A stretch of DNA of 64,000 nucleotides, from positions 1-64,000 of the forward strand of contig NZ_JAGIYZ010000004.1 of the NCBI RefSeq assembly GCF_017813355.1, given 5' to 3'. A program made the position numbers and the translations under genes. Of this stretch, positions 1-9,100 are shown one piece after another; the stretch's first letter is position 1; each line of letters starts with the position of its first letter. Origin of the DNA: Roseomonas nitratireducens. Lineage in GTDB: Bacteria > Pseudomonadota > Alphaproteobacteria > Acetobacterales > Acetobacteraceae. The notes beneath the pieces were generated by a model. That model saw only the letters and a program-made list of their open reading frames with translations. It was not told the origin of the DNA and made no database searches.

Positions 1-470
1 GCCGCGCATGGCGTGGAAGGCGACGGGCCGGCCGGCGGGGTGGCGGCGGTGCCCGTCGCGGCGGGCGCCGTGCCGCGCGGGGCCGCGGGCGCGGCCGCGG
101 CGGCGGCGATGGCGATCGGCGTCGCGCGGCCGTCGCCCACAGGCTCGGGCGGGGCGAAGAGGGAAGGCGCGCCGGCGAATTGCCGCGGCGGCGGCAGGCG
201 GCGCTCCATCTCGGACGGGCGGACGAACTGCGTCGGCGCCATGGGCTCGAGCGGCAGGTGCCGCTGCGCGACCTGGCGCAGCCGGTCCGGCTCGTTCAGC
301 AGCGCCCATTCGGCGCGCAGCACCTGGGTGCGTTCGCGCGCCTGCTCGGTGCGGCGGTTGATGTCGCGCAGTTCGCGGTCGAGCTGCGAGACGGAATGCT
401 TCACCTGATACAGCCAGAGGCCCGCGCCGGCGGCGGCGGCGAGCGTGAGCAGCGTCACGGGGCGGATCAT
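1..470 (-). CDS. ftsL: cell division protein FtsL (partial, cut by window edge)
   Basis: FtsL is a bitopic inner-membrane protein that joins FtsB and FtsQ in the divisome. Reading leftwards from an ATG whose last bases overlap the rsmH stop (ATGA), the frame is open for 156 codons to the window edge. It encodes a short N-terminal hydrophobic segment (about residues 4-21), then a heptad-like charged stretch (residues 25-55, [14 protein letters not shown]) suited to coiled-coil pairing with FtsB, then an Ala/Pro-rich tail. Position directly after rsmH is the classic place for ftsL, with ftsI expected next outside the window. The Pro/Ala-rich C-terminal extension is longer than in enterobacterial FtsL. 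The assignment rests on context and topology, because this family is poorly conserved in sequence. Confidence 0.85.
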   Translation of the reverse strand, partial: MIRPVTLLTLAAAAGAGLWLYQVKHSVSQLDRELRDINRRTEQARERTQVLRAEWALLNEPDRLRQVAQRHLPLEPMAPTQFVRPSEMERRLPPPRQFAGAPSLFAPPEPVGDGRATPIAIAAAAAAPAAPRGTAPAATGTAATPPAGPSPSTPCA

Positions 471-1408
471 GCCGCTTCCTCCAGTCTTTCCATGGCGCGC
501 AGCCGTGCGGAGCGCGCGCGGGGATTGTCGTCGGTCTCGGCCTTGCCGGGGCGCAGGGCGCGGGGTGTCAGGATGCGGAAGCGCGGCGGCGCGGCGGCGC
601 GCAGCGCGCCCGGGTCGTGGCGGGATGCGCCGCCGGCGCGGCCCGTGGCTTCGGCCATGAAGCGCTTGGCGATGCGGTCTTCCAGCGAATGGAAGGCGAC
701 GACCACGAGCCGCCCGCCGGGCGCGAGCAGCGCGGCGGCGGCGGCGAGCCCGCGCTCCACCTCGCCGAGCTCGTCGTTCACGGCCAGCCGCAGCGCCTGG
801 AAGGCGCGCGTCGCGCCGTCGATGCCCGACGGGTCGCGCGGCACCTTGGATCGTACCAGCGCGGCGAGGTCGCCGGTCGTCTCGAAGCGCTGTTCCGCCC
901 GCCGCGCGACGATGGCCTTGGCGATGCGCCGCGCGAAGCGTTCCTCGCCCAGGTGGAAGAGGATGTCGGCGAGCTCGGCCTCGGGCAGCGTGTTCACGAG
1001 GTCGGCGGCGGACGGCCCCGACTTCTCCATGCGCATGTCGAGCGGGCCTTCGGCGCGGAAGGAGAAGCCGCGCTCGGCCTGGTCGAGCTGGAAGGAGGAG
1101 ACGCCGAGATCCATCACCACCCCGTCCAGCGCGGTGACGCCGCGCGCGGAGAGGTGGTCGAGCATCTCGCCGAAGCGGCCTTCGATGAGGGTCAGGCGGG
1201 GGGCAAAGCGGGCGGCGAGGGCGGCGCCGCGGGCGATCGCGTCGGGGTCGCGATCCATCGCGAACAGGGTGCAGCGCGGCGCGGCCTCGAGGATCGCGCG
1301 GGCATAGCCGCCGCCGCCGAAGGTGCAGTCGAGATAGGCGGCGTCGTCACGGGGGGCGAGCGTCGCCAGCACTTCCTGGAGCATGACGGGGAGGTGGCCG
1401 GCGTTCAT
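467..1408 (-). CDS. rsmH: 16S rRNA (cytosine(1402)-N4)-methyltransferase RsmH
   Basis: RsmH (MraW) methylates N4 of C1402 in the 16S rRNA P site using S-adenosylmethionine. The 313-residue product opens with [10 protein letters not shown] and has the SAM-binding loop [14 protein letters not shown] (about residues 27-40), followed by the MDRDPDAI acidic motif and, later, [14 protein letters not shown] and the C-terminal [12 protein letters not shown]. All are family hallmarks. The ATG start overlaps the mraZ stop by four bases, and its stop overlaps the ftsL start in the same way, so the three genes are translationally coupled. A longer in-frame opening reaching 2059 exists, but it would read through mraZ in another frame and the upstream residues look nothing like RsmH. 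Confidence 0.97.
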   Translation of the reverse strand: MNAGHLPVMLQEVLATLAPRDDAAYLDCTFGGGGYARAILEAAPRCTLFAMDRDPDAIARGAALAARFAPRLTLIEGRFGEMLDHLSARGVTALDGVVMDLGVSSFQLDQAERGFSFRAEGPLDMRMEKSGPSAADLVNTLPEAELADILFHLGEERFARRIAKAIVARRAEQRFETTGDLAALVRSKVPRDPSGIDGATRAFQALRLAVNDELGEVERGLAAAAALLAPGGRLVVVAFHSLEDRIAKRFMAEATGRAGGASRHDPGALRAAAPPRFRILTPRALRPGKAETDDNPRARSARLRAMERLEEAA

Positions 1409-1872
1409 CGCGCCTCTCCGTCCGGGCGGGGGGCGGGGAGGGTGAGCTTGAAGTCGCGGGCGCGGGCGCGGGCTTCGCGGATATGCGCGACGGCGCGGTC
1501 GGTGTCCCAGATCTGGAAGCAGCGGTTGGCGCCGATGAAGGACACGGCTTCGGACAGGCCGGCCTCGGCGACGATCTCCTCGGGCAGGACGATGCGGCCC
1601 TCGCCGTCCGGGCGGGCGGGATGGGCCGAGGCGAAGAGCGCGGCGGCGAGGTTGTCGGCGGTGTCCGAGAAGACGTCGAGGTCGCCGTGGCGCGCGGAGA
1701 TGGTGGCGAAGGTGCTCGCCGGCCAGGCCTCGATGCAGGGATGGCGGAAGGAGGGGAACAGCACGATGTCGGGGCTGCCGAGGGCCTCGAGCACGGCACG
1801 GAAGGACGCAGGGACCGAGATGCGGCCCTTCTTGTCCAACTTGCCCTTGTGCGTGCCCAGGAACTGGGTCAT
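1405..1872 (-). CDS. mraZ: transcriptional regulator MraZ
   Basis: MraZ is the first gene of the division and cell-wall (dcw) cluster and a DNA-binding repressor of its own operon. The 155-residue protein has two SpoVT/AbrB-like swapped-hairpin units: one around residues 14-30 ([11 protein letters not shown]), the other around 90-105 ([11 protein letters not shown]). Start [17 protein letters not shown] is typical of the family. It overlaps rsmH by four bases. Its untranslated leader is about 140 nt if transcription begins near the GGGA repeat array at 2009-2063, which is its probable autoregulatory binding region. Confidence 0.97.
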   Translation of the reverse strand: MTQFLGTHKGKLDKKGRISVPASFRAVLEALGSPDIVLFPSFRHPCIEAWPASTFATISARHGDLDVFSDTADNLAAALFASAHPARPDGEGRIVLPEEIVAEAGLSEAVSFIGANRCFQIWDTDRAVAHIREARARARDFKLTLPAPRPDGEAR

Positions 1873-2203
1873 CGCCCCCCACGTGCGGCCGAAAACTGCC
1901 GCGTGTCCCTGCTGTTCCGGCCCGGATCAGCGGCCGGCGGGGCCCCCCGACCCCGCCGGCTCGCCCGACCATCCCGACCTGGATCCCGCTCGCCCCCCCG
2001 AGCGCATTGGGATCCTCACGGGATGCCATGGGATAACACGGGAAAATCTGGGACGACAAGGGATAAAGAAGATCGCGCCGCGAAGTGTTGCACGAAAAAC
2101 ACCGAGATTACCGATGCTTGCCGGCAAAGCCTGCCTTGGTGAATCAGCAAAGACCATGGAAATCCTCGCGAGCGACGCCATGCTCCCCGCCAGGAGGACC
2201 GCC
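1873..2203. other. divergent intergenic region between mraZ and a small secreted-protein gene
   Basis: This 331-bp stretch holds no convincing gene. It contains the GGGA repeat array (2009-2063), and must carry promoters for mraZ on the minus strand and for the gene at 2204 on the plus strand. A block of AT-richer sequence around 2035-2110 stands out against the GC-rich surroundings, as expected for promoter DNA. No -35/-10 pair is clear enough to call. The segment 1900-2000 is C/G-rich and looks featureless. Confidence 0.7.
2009..2063. promoter_or_regulatory. array of six GGGA repeats, probable MraZ operator
   Basis: On the plus strand GGGA recurs at 2009, 2020, 2030, 2040, 2050 and 2060, a spacing of 11 then exactly 10 bp, putting all six on one helical face. 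Several are followed by an A/T-rich half-turn (GGGATAACAC, GGGAAAATCT, GGGATAAAGA). In E. coli MraZ binds direct TGGGN repeats spaced by five bases, the same 10-bp period, upstream of mraZ. The array lies 137-191 bp before the mraZ start. That MraZ binds here is inferred from position and pattern. Confidence 0.85.
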
Positions 2204-2524
2204 ATGCGCCGTTTCGCCGCCCTTTTCGCCCTGCCGTTCCTGGCCGCACCGGCGCTCGCGCAGCCGCCGGCAGCGCCCGGTGTTCCCTATGCCGCGGCGC
2301 GGCAGGCGCTGCTCGCCGCGGGCTGGGAACCGCTGCGCGTGCCCGATGCCGACCGCTGCGCCCCGCGCGATGCGCGCTGCGAGGGACGGCCGGAAATGGT
2401 CGCCTGCGCCGGCACGGGCCTCGCGCCCTGCGCCTTCGCCTGGCGCCGCGGCGCGGAGGAGATCGAGGTGCTGACGACGGGGCCGGACACCATCGTGACC
2501 GGCACGCGCCAGCGCCTGCGCTGA
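2204..2524 (+). CDS. small secreted cysteine-containing protein of unknown function
   Basis: I do not recognise a family. The 106-residue product starts with a clear Sec signal peptide (MRRFAALFALPFLAAPALAQ, cleavage after ALA about residue 18). The mature part of about 88 residues carries four cysteines in a ladder (DADRC, DARC, MVAC, LAPC), which could form two periplasmic disulfides. It ends with a short beta-rich stretch (EEIEVLTTGPDTIVTGTRQRLR). The ATG follows an ideal AGGAGG ribosome site seven bases upstream. In-frame starts further upstream lack such a site and would bury the signal peptide. It is divergent from mraZ and convergent with rnpB. Confidence 0.85.
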   Translation: MRRFAALFALPFLAAPALAQPPAAPGVPYAAARQALLAAGWEPLRVPDADRCAPRDARCEGRPEMVACAGTGLAPCAFAWRRGAEEIEVLTTGPDTIVTGTRQRLR

Positions 2525-2534
2525 TGCTTGGAAA

Positions 2535-2946
2535 GGTGGCGCCAGACGGCCTGTAAGCCGGGTTCTGTCATGCCCGTTGCCGGGCAAGGACGGCCATTCC
2601 TCTGGAACCCGCATCGCTGCGGGCTTCGCGCGGCCAACCCGGGCGGAAGGGCGGGACCGCCCCTGCGTCAGCGCCTTTCGGCGCCTCGCCGTCCGCCCCT
2701 ATTCGGCCTTGCTCCCGGTGGGGTTTGCCGTGCCGCCGCCGTTGCCGGAAGCGCGGTGGGCTCTTGCCCCACCGTTTCACCCTTGCCCGCGGGCCTTGCG
2801 GCGCGCGGGCGGTCTGTTCTCTGTGGCACTTTCCCTGGGGTCGCCCCCGCCGGTCGTTGACCGGCACCGTAGTCCCGTGGAGCCCGGACTTTCCTCCAGC
2901 CCGCGATCGCTCGCGGGCCAGCGGCCGCCCGGCCGTCTGACGCCGC
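2535..2946 (-). ncRNA. rnpB: RNase P RNA, class A
   Basis: This is the catalytic RNA of ribonuclease P, which removes 5' leaders from pre-tRNAs. On the minus strand it has the universal 5' block GGAGGAAAGTCCGGGCTCC (CR-I, near 2880-2898) and the 3' block ACAGAACCCGGCTTAC (CR-V, near 2552-2570). The two ends pair to form helix P1: 14 bases at 2931-2944 against 2538-2551 with one G-U pair, which sets the mature ends to within a few bases. Several open reading frames cross this interval on both strands, but they are artefacts of GC-rich RNA helices. It is a single copy and convergent with the gene at 2204. Confidence 0.97.
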
Positions 2947-3076
2947 GGGCCTGATGCGCCCCGGGGCGGGTGGCGTCAAGCGCGCCGGGAAACGACTTCA
3001 CGAAACCGTGAGTCCACCCCTTGCCGCCCGTCGCCCGCCGCGCCCCAATGCGCGCGCAACCGCACGGGGACACGCC

Positions 3077-3469
3077 ATGATCCGCATCCTTACCATCGAC
3101 ATCCCGCGCATCCTTCTCGCGCTGCTGTTCCTGGTCGGCGCGGCCAACGGCTTCGCCTGGATCATCACCGGGCAGGACCTGTTCCACCCGCCCACCAGCG
3201 AGGCGGGGCTGCGCTTCGAAGCCGCGCTGCGCGACAGCGGCTTCCTCTGGCCGCTGATGAAGACGATCGACCTCGTCGCCGGGCTGATGCTGCTGACCAA
3301 CCGCGCGCCCGCCCTCGCGCTGCTGATGCTGCTGCCGATCATCACCGTGATCGTGCTGTTCCACCTGGTGCTGAACCCGGGCGGGCTGCCGATCGCCGGC
3401 GTGCTGGCCGTGCTGACGGCGATGCTGCTGTTCGCCTGGCGGGACCGCTACGCGCCGCTGCTGCGCTGA
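3077..3469 (+). CDS. DoxX-like small membrane protein
   Basis: The 130-residue product is strongly hydrophobic, with about four membrane-spanning segments (roughly residues 8-28, 58-75, 78-100 and 102-122). The arrangement (RILLALLFLVGAANGF near the start, DLVAGLMLLTNRAPALAL in the middle) resembles DoxX-type four-helix membrane proteins. It has no catalytic motif. ATG 3077 is chosen because a hydrophobic helix begins eight residues later and ACGGGGA precedes it; a longer version starting at 2954 would translate part of the rnpB flank. It stands alone between rnpB and a convergent LysE gene. The true function is unknown. Confidence 0.8.
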   Translation: MIRILTIDIPRILLALLFLVGAANGFAWIITGQDLFHPPTSEAGLRFEAALRDSGFLWPLMKTIDLVAGLMLLTNRAPALALLMLLPIITVIVLFHLVLNPGGLPIAGVLAVLTAMLLFAWRDRYAPLLR

Positions 3470-3477
3470 CCGCGCCT

Positions 3478-4128
3478 TCAGCCCGCCGGGCGGCGCGCGA
3501 AGGCGAGGCCGAGGCCAAGGGCGACCATCGCCGCGCCGGAGGCCTCCCGCAGCCGCCGCACCAGGCCCGGACGCGCCGCCGCGCCGTCGCGGATGCCGCC
3601 CGCGGCGAAGGCGACCACGACATCGGCCAGCGTGTTCAGCACGACCGAGACGAAGCCCAGCACCACGAACTGCAGCGCGACGCTGCCCTGCGCCGGATCG
3701 ACGAATTGCGGCACGAAGGCGAGGAAGAAGGCCGCCGTCTTGGGGTTCAGCGCCTCCACCACCACGCCCTCCCGGAAGGCGCGGCGCGGGCCGATCGGCG
3801 GCGCGCCCGGCCCGCCCGCGAGCATCGCCGCGCCATCCCGCCGCGCGGCGAGGATGGTGCGCGCCCCGATCCAGACGAGATAGGCGGCCCCCGCGAGCTT
3901 CAGCGCGGTGAACATCTCGGCGCTTGCCAGCACGATCGCCGAGACGCCGAGCGCACCCGCCAGCACATGCGCCATGCCGCCGAGGCCGGTGCCGAAGCTG
4001 GACGCCAGGCCCTCCGCGCGGCCACCCGCGAGCGTGCGCGCGGCGACGTAGAAGATGCCGGGGCCGGGCGTGACGGCGAGCAGCAGGGCGGCGGCGAAGT
4101 ACAGGGCGAGTTGGGTCGGGTCGATCAT
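3478..4128 (-). CDS. LysE/RhtB family amino acid exporter
   Basis: LysE-family carriers export amino acids or their analogues across the inner membrane. The 216-residue protein has the family N-terminus (LYFAAALLLAVTPGPGIFYVAARTLAGG, about residues 8-35) with the TPGPG motif, about six hydrophobic segments, and the central block EALNPKTAAFFLAFVPQFV (about residues 125-145) that typifies RhtB members. ATG 4128 puts the first helix at its usual place; a further 24 codons upstream are open but lie within repeat DNA. The substrate cannot be read from sequence. It converges on the DoxX-like gene with an 8-bp gap. Confidence 0.93.
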   Translation of the reverse strand: MIDPTQLALYFAAALLLAVTPGPGIFYVAARTLAGGRAEGLASSFGTGLGGMAHVLAGALGVSAIVLASAEMFTALKLAGAAYLVWIGARTILAARRDGAAMLAGGPGAPPIGPRRAFREGVVVEALNPKTAAFFLAFVPQFVDPAQGSVALQFVVLGFVSVVLNTLADVVVAFAAGGIRDGAAARPGLVRRLREASGAAMVALGLGLAFARRPAG

Positions 4129-4162
4129 GGCTTGCAGCGATAGGTCATCGCATCGCCGGATG

Positions 4163-4218
4163 CGAGAGGGGCGCCGCCCCTCTCGCGCTCTCCCCGCCAA
4201 GGGCCGAAAGGCCCTTGG
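4163..4218 (+). repeat. double-hairpin intergenic repeat, copy A
   Basis: Two adjacent perfect inverted repeats. The first, 4163-4185, has arms CGAGAGGGGC/GCCCCTCTCG. The second, 4197-4218, has arms CCAAGGGCC/GGCCCTTGG around GAAA. They are separated by 11 bp. A second copy lies inverted at 20437-20492 with the same two-hairpin order, the same GAAA loop and a paired change in the second stem. It sits between the LysE and amidase genes and may also act as a transcription end or mRNA stabiliser. It resembles REP-type elements in form. Confidence 0.88.
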
Positions 4219-4230
4219 AACCCGTCACCG

Positions 4231-4911
4231 TCAGGCACGGCAAGCGGCGGCGACGGCGGCGAGGCGGGCGCGCGTCGGCGCATCCGCGATGCCGTCGGCA
4301 CGGCCGGGCAGCCAGTGGCGCTGGAAGGCGGTGACCAGCACGGGCAAGGGCAGGTCGTCCCGGTAGCCGATCTCGCGCAGCAGCGGCAGCACCGCATCCG
4401 CATCCGCCGGCGCGGGATCGCGCCCGGGCCACACCCCGACGCCGTTGCGCGCCAGGCCCTCCCAGTCGAACAACTCGCCGGGATCCTCCTTGCGGTCGGG
4501 GGCGACGTCGCTGTGCGCCACCACGTTGCGGGCCGGGATCGGGTGGCGCGCGAGGATGTCGAGGCAGAGGTCGCACACCGCGGCCATCTGCAGGGCGGGG
4601 AAGTCGCGATAGCCCCATTCATGGCCGGGGTTCACGATCTCGATCCCGATCGAGCGCGCGTTCAGCCCGGAATGCCCCCGCCAATGGGAGATGCCGGCAT
4701 GGAAGGCGCGGCGCGCTTCCGGCACCAGGCGGAAGACCGCGCCGTCTTCCTCGACCACATAATGGGAGGAGACCTTCGCCGCCGGGTCGCGCAGCCGCGC
4801 GATCGCCTCCGCCCCCGTGCGCATGCCGGTGTAGTGCAGCACCAGCATGTCGATGGGCACGCCTTCGGGGCGGTCGTCCTGGTTCGGGCTGGGCGCGTCG
4901 AGGATCCGCAA
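4231..4911 (-). CDS. N-acetylmuramoyl-L-alanine amidase, AmiD type
   Basis: This zinc amidase (Amidase_2 fold) cleaves the bond between muramic acid and the stem peptide. Visible features, counted from the chosen start, are the metal-ligand segment DMLVLHYTGM (about residue 24), HYVVEEDGAVFRLV, RSIGIEIVNPGH, and VVAHSDVAPDRKEDPG with the second His and Asp ligands. A C-terminal segment resembles a peptidoglycan-binding bundle (DAVLPLLREIGYRDDLP onwards). The start is uncertain: homology begins at RILDAPSPN, and the only nearby starts are TTG 4911 or CTG 4917. The frame stays open to TTG 5013, but that extension lies in the 89-bp tandem repeat. The missing ATG suggests that the repeat expansion replaced the native 5' end. 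No signal peptide is visible. Confidence 0.85.
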   Translation of the reverse strand: MRILDAPSPNQDDRPEGVPIDMLVLHYTGMRTGAEAIARLRDPAAKVSSHYVVEEDGAVFRLVPEARRAFHAGISHWRGHSGLNARSIGIEIVNPGHEWGYRDFPALQMAAVCDLCLDILARHPIPARNVVAHSDVAPDRKEDPGELFDWEGLARNGVGVWPGRDPAPADADAVLPLLREIGYRDDLPLPVLVTAFQRHWLPGRADGIADAPTRARLAAVAAACRA

Positions 4912-5245
4912 GGTCAGAGGCCGCGCTCGCGCCTGCGCGGCCGTTCCGCGAAGGCTGCGTGGGACCGCGCGGTGTCCGTCACAGGCCGCGCTCGCGCTTG
5001 ATCCGGTCCCCAAGGTCGCGCCTGCGCGGCCGTTCCGCGAAGGCTGCGTGGGACCGCGCGGTGTCCGTCACAGGCCGCGCTCGCGCTTGATGCGGTCCCC
5101 AAGGTCGCGCCTGCGCGGCCGTTCCAGGAAGGCTGCGTGGGACCGCGCGGTGTCCGTCACAGGCCGCGCTCGCGCTTGATGCGGTCCCCAAGGCCGCGCT
5201 TGCGCGGCCGTTCCTTGAAGGCTGCGTGGGACCGCGCGGTGTCCG
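4912..5245. repeat. 89-bp tandem repeat (minisatellite) derived from the 3' end of the J-domain gene
   Basis: A segment beginning AGGCCGCGCTCGCGC recurs at 4918, 4983, 5072, 5161 and 5250, giving periods of 65, 89, 89 and 89 bp. The first unit lacks 24 bp, explained by deletion between the short direct repeats CGCTCGCGC and GGTCGCGC. The fifth start lies inside the neighbouring gene: each unit repeats, on the minus strand, the last codons (DRIKRERGL) and stop of the TerB/J-domain gene plus about 60 bp of downstream DNA. Unit copies differ at a few sites only (for example CCGCGAAG, CCAGGAAG, CCTTGAAG). There are no unique spacers, so it is not a CRISPR array. Confidence 0.93.
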
Positions 5246-6013
5246 TCACAGGCCGCGCTCGCGCTTGATGCGGTCCCACGCCGCGTTGATCTCGGCCACC
5301 TTCGACGTCGCGCGCTTGACGAATTCCTCCGGCACGCCGCGCGCGGCCAGCGTGTCCGGGTGGTTCTCCCGCATCAATTGCCGCCAGGCGGCGCGGATCT
5401 GCTCGTCGGAGGCTTCCCGCGTCAGCCCCAGCACGGGGTAGGGGTCTTCCATCTGCTGCGCGGGGGCGCCGCGCGGCGCGCCGCCCTTGGCGCGCTCCCA
5501 CGCCGCGGCGTCCAGGCCGAAGCGGCCATGGATGCCGCGCAGCATGTCGCCCTCGGACTTCGTCACCGCGCCGTCGGCGCGCGCGATGCGCACCAGCGCG
5601 GCCAGCACGTCCTCGAGCAGCGCCTTGTTGTCGGCGAAGGTCTCGCCGAGCTTCTCGGCGAAGGGCTCCCAGCCCTCGGCGGTTTCCCGCGCCTGGTCGA
5701 ACAGGCGGCCGACGTCGCGCGCGCCTTCCTCCGGCACGCGGAACAGCTGGCGGAAGGCCTCGATCTCGGCCCGCTTCACCGGCCCGTCCACCTTGGCGAG
5801 CTTCGCCGCGAGCACGACGACGGAGAAGGAGAAAAGGTTCTCCTTGCCGCCCAGCATATGGACCATGTCGGCGGCATTGGGCGGGATGCGCCCCGCGCCC
5901 GGCATCGCGCCCTGGTCGGCGGCATGGCCCAGCGCCGCGCCCACCATGGCGCCGAACGGCCCGCCCATGGCGAAACCCGCCATGCTGCCGAGGATCTTCC
6001 CCCAGAATCCCAA
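5246..6013 (-). CDS. TerB and J-domain protein (DjlA-like co-chaperone)
   Basis: DjlA-type proteins are membrane-anchored co-chaperones that stimulate DnaK through their J domain. The 255-residue product has a glycine-rich hydrophobic N-terminus (GSMAGFAMGGPFGAMVGAALG, about residues 8-28), a TerB-like helical domain (about 50-165, with repeated LAKVDGPVKRAEI and RIARADGAVTKSEGDM acidic turns) and a C-terminal J domain (190-255) holding the essential HPD tripeptide (MRENHPDTLAARG). TTG 6013 is preferred because AAGGAG lies six bases upstream; a GTG ten codons earlier has no such site. Its last nine codons and stop have been duplicated downstream into a tandem array. Confidence 0.92.
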   Translation of the reverse strand: MGFWGKILGSMAGFAMGGPFGAMVGAALGHAADQGAMPGAGRIPPNAADMVHMLGGKENLFSFSVVVLAAKLAKVDGPVKRAEIEAFRQLFRVPEEGARDVGRLFDQARETAEGWEPFAEKLGETFADNKALLEDVLAALVRIARADGAVTKSEGDMLRGIHGRFGLDAAAWERAKGGAPRGAPAQQMEDPYPVLGLTREASDEQIRAAWRQLMRENHPDTLAARGVPEEFVKRATSKVAEINAAWDRIKRERGL

Positions 6014-6151
6014 AGCGCTCTCCTTCGCCGCCCCTGCTAGCACAGGGCGGGCGGGTGCGTCAGGGCGCCTTGCCGCCCGCCCGGGGCGTCTCTATTGCCA
6101 GGGGGAACGGGCCGCCGGCGCGGGGCGCGCGGCCGCAACGGGGGCATCTTC

Positions 6152-9100
6152 ATGGCCGGCTGGCAGTTCTGGATCGATCGCGGCGGCACCTTCACCGACA
6201 TCGTCGCGCGCGACCCGGATGGGCGCCTGTCCACCCGCAAGCTGCTGTCGGAGAACCCGGAGCGCTACCGCGACGCCGCCGTCGCCGGCATCCGGGAGAC
6301 GCTGGGCCTGCCCCCCGGCGCGCCCATCCCGCCCGGCACGATCGAGGCGGTGAAGATGGGCACCACCGTCGCCACCAACGCGCTGCTGGAACGCAAGGGC
6401 GAACGGGTGCTGCTGCTGGTCAACCGCGGCTTCGCCGACATGCTGCGCATCGGCAACCAGGCGCGGCCGCGGCTGTTCGACCTCGATGTGCGCCTGCCCG
6501 AATTGCTGCATGAACGCGTGGCCGAGATCGGCGGCCGCGTCGCGGTGGACGGGACCGAGATCGAGCCGCTGGACGAGGATGCCGCGCGCGCGGCGCTGCG
6601 CGCGGCCCATGCGGATGGAATTCGCGCCGTCGCGATCGTGCTGATGCATGCCTGGGCGCATCCGGCGCATGAGCGGCGCCTGGGCGAGATCGCGCGGGCG
6701 GAAGGCTTCCCGCAGGTCTCGCTGAGCCATGCGGCGAGCCCGCTGCCGCGCATCGTCCCGCGCGGGGATACCAGCGTGGTCGATGCCTATCTCTCGCCCG
6801 TGCTGCGCCGCTATGTCGAACAGGTCGCCGCCGAACTGCCGGGCGTGCGGCTGTACTTCATGCAGTCCAATGGCGGGCTGACCGAAGCCGGGCGCTTCCA
6901 GGGCAAGGATGCGATCCTGTCCGGCCCGGCCGGCGGCATCGTCGGCGCGGCGCGCACCGCGGCGATGGGCGGGTTCGAGCGCATCATCGGCTTCGACATG
7001 GGCGGCACCAGCACCGATGTCGCGCTCTATGCCGGGGAGTTCGAGCGCGCCTTCGAGACCGAGGTCGCCGGCGTGCGCATGCGCGCGCCGATGATGGCGA
7101 TCAACACCGTCGCCGCCGGCGGCGGATCGATCCTGCATTTCGACGGCGCGCGCATGCGCGTGGGGCCCGACAGCGCGGGCGCCGTGCCGGGCCCGGCCTG
7201 CTATCGCCGCGGCGGGCCGCTGACGGTCACCGACGCGAATGTCATGGTGGGCAAGATCCAGCCCGCGCATTTCCCGTCCATCTTCGGACCGAAGGGCGAC
7301 CAGCCGCTGGATGCCGGGGTGGTGCGGGAGAAATTCGCCGCGCTGGCCGAGGAGATCGCGCGCGCCACCGGCACGCAGCAGGATGCGCGGCAGGTCGCCG
7401 AGGGCTTCCTGCGCATCGCGGTGGCCAACATGGCGAACGCCATCAAGCAGGTGAGCATCCAGAAGGGCCACGACGCGACGCGCTTCGCGCTGCAATGCTT
7501 CGGCGGCGCGGGCGGGCAGCATGCCTGCCTCGTGGCCGATGCGCTCGGCATGGAGACGGTGTTCATCCACCCCTTCGCCGGCGTGCTCTCGGCCTACGGG
7601 ATGGGCCTCGCCGACCAGGCGGCGATCCGCGAGGGCGCGGTGGAGGCGCCGCTTTCGCCCGCGGGCATGGACGGCCTCGCCGCGCGGCTCGACGCGCTGG
7701 CCGCCGAGGGGCGCGCGGAGCTCGAGCGCCAGGGTGCCGACCCGGCGCGTATCGCCGTCGCGCGCCGGCTGCATCTTCGCTACGCCGGGACGGATTCCTT
7801 CCTGCCCGTCCCCTTCGGTCCGCATGCCGAGGTCCTGGCCGCCTTCACCGAGGCCCATCGCCGCCGCTTCGGCTTCGCCACGCCGGAGCGCCAGGTGGTG
7901 GTGGAAGCCTGCATCGCGGAAGTCACCATGCCGGGCGAGCGCGTGGCCGAGCCGAGCCTGCCGCCGCGCGGCGAAGGCCGGCCCGCGCCGATCGACACGG
8001 TCGAGATGTTCTGCGACGGCGCGGCGCGCGCCGCGCCGCTGTTCGACCGCGACGCGCTGCTCGCCGGCGACGCGATCCCCGGCCCGGCCCTGATCCGGGA
8101 GGCGAATGCGACGACGGTGGTCGAGCCGGGCTGGACGGCGGAGCTGACCGCGCGCGACCACCTCGTGCTGCGGCGGACGGAACAGCGCGCGGCCGCGCGG
8201 CTTGCCGACGCGTCGCGGCCCGACCCGGTGATGCTGGAACTGTTCAACAACCTGTTCATGAACGTCGCCGAGCAGGCGGGCGCGGTGCTGCAGAACACCT
8301 CGCTGTCGGTGAACATCAAGGAACGGCTCGACTTCTCCTGCGCCATCTTCGACGCGACGGGCGCGCTGGTGGCCAATGCGCCGCATGTGCCGGTGCATCT
8401 GGGCGCGATGGGGGAGAGCGTGCGCACCGTGATCCGTTCCCGCGGCGCGACGCTGAAGCCGGGCGACGTGGTGGCGCTGAACAACCCGTCCAATGGCGGC
8501 ACGCACCTGCCCGACGTCACGGTCATCACCCCCGTCTTCGATGCGGTGGGGCGGGAGGTGCTGTTCTTCGTGGGTTCGCGCGGCCACCACGCCGATATCG
8601 GCGGGCTGACGCCGGGGTCCACGCCGCCCGGGTCCCGCACGCTGGAGGAGGAGGGCGTCGTCATCGACGACTTCCTGCTGGTCGATGGCGGCGTGTTCCG
8701 CGAGGCGGGGTTCCGCACCCTGCTCGGCGCCGCGCGCTACCCCGCGCGCAGCCCGGACGTGAACGTCGCCGACATCAAGGCGCAGGTCGCATCGAACGAG
8801 AAGGCGGTGCAGGAACTGCAGCGCGCCGTCGCCGAATTCGGCCTGCCCACCGTGCGCGCCTACATGAAGCACGTGATGGACAATGCCGAGGAAAGCGTCC
8901 GGCGCGTGCTGGAACGCCTGCCGGACGGCGCCTTCGCCACCACCATCGACGACGGCGCGCCGCTGCGCGTGGCCGTACGCGTGGACCATGCCAACCGCCG
9001 CGCGGTGATCGACTTCACCGGCACGGGGCCGCAGCGGCCGGACAATTTCAACGCGCCGTCGGCCGTGTGCCGCGCCGTGGTGCTGTACTGCTTCCGCTGC

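Noticed and set aside
1409..2059. N-terminal extension of rsmH
   Set aside because: The extension is Pro/Arg-rich, overlaps mraZ in another frame and has no similarity to RsmH; the ATG overlapping the mraZ stop fits the operon.
2568..2979. Small frames of about 100 codons on both strands
   Set aside because: They lie across the RNase P RNA, whose conserved blocks and P1 helix explain the sequence.
4912..5275. CRISPR array
   Set aside because: The 89-bp units are directly adjacent, without unique spacers, and the unit matches the end of the neighbouring gene.
4914..5501. Several short minus-strand frames in the tandem repeat ending in RERGL
   Set aside because: They are repeated copies of the J-domain gene end read in various frames, without their own ribosome sites.
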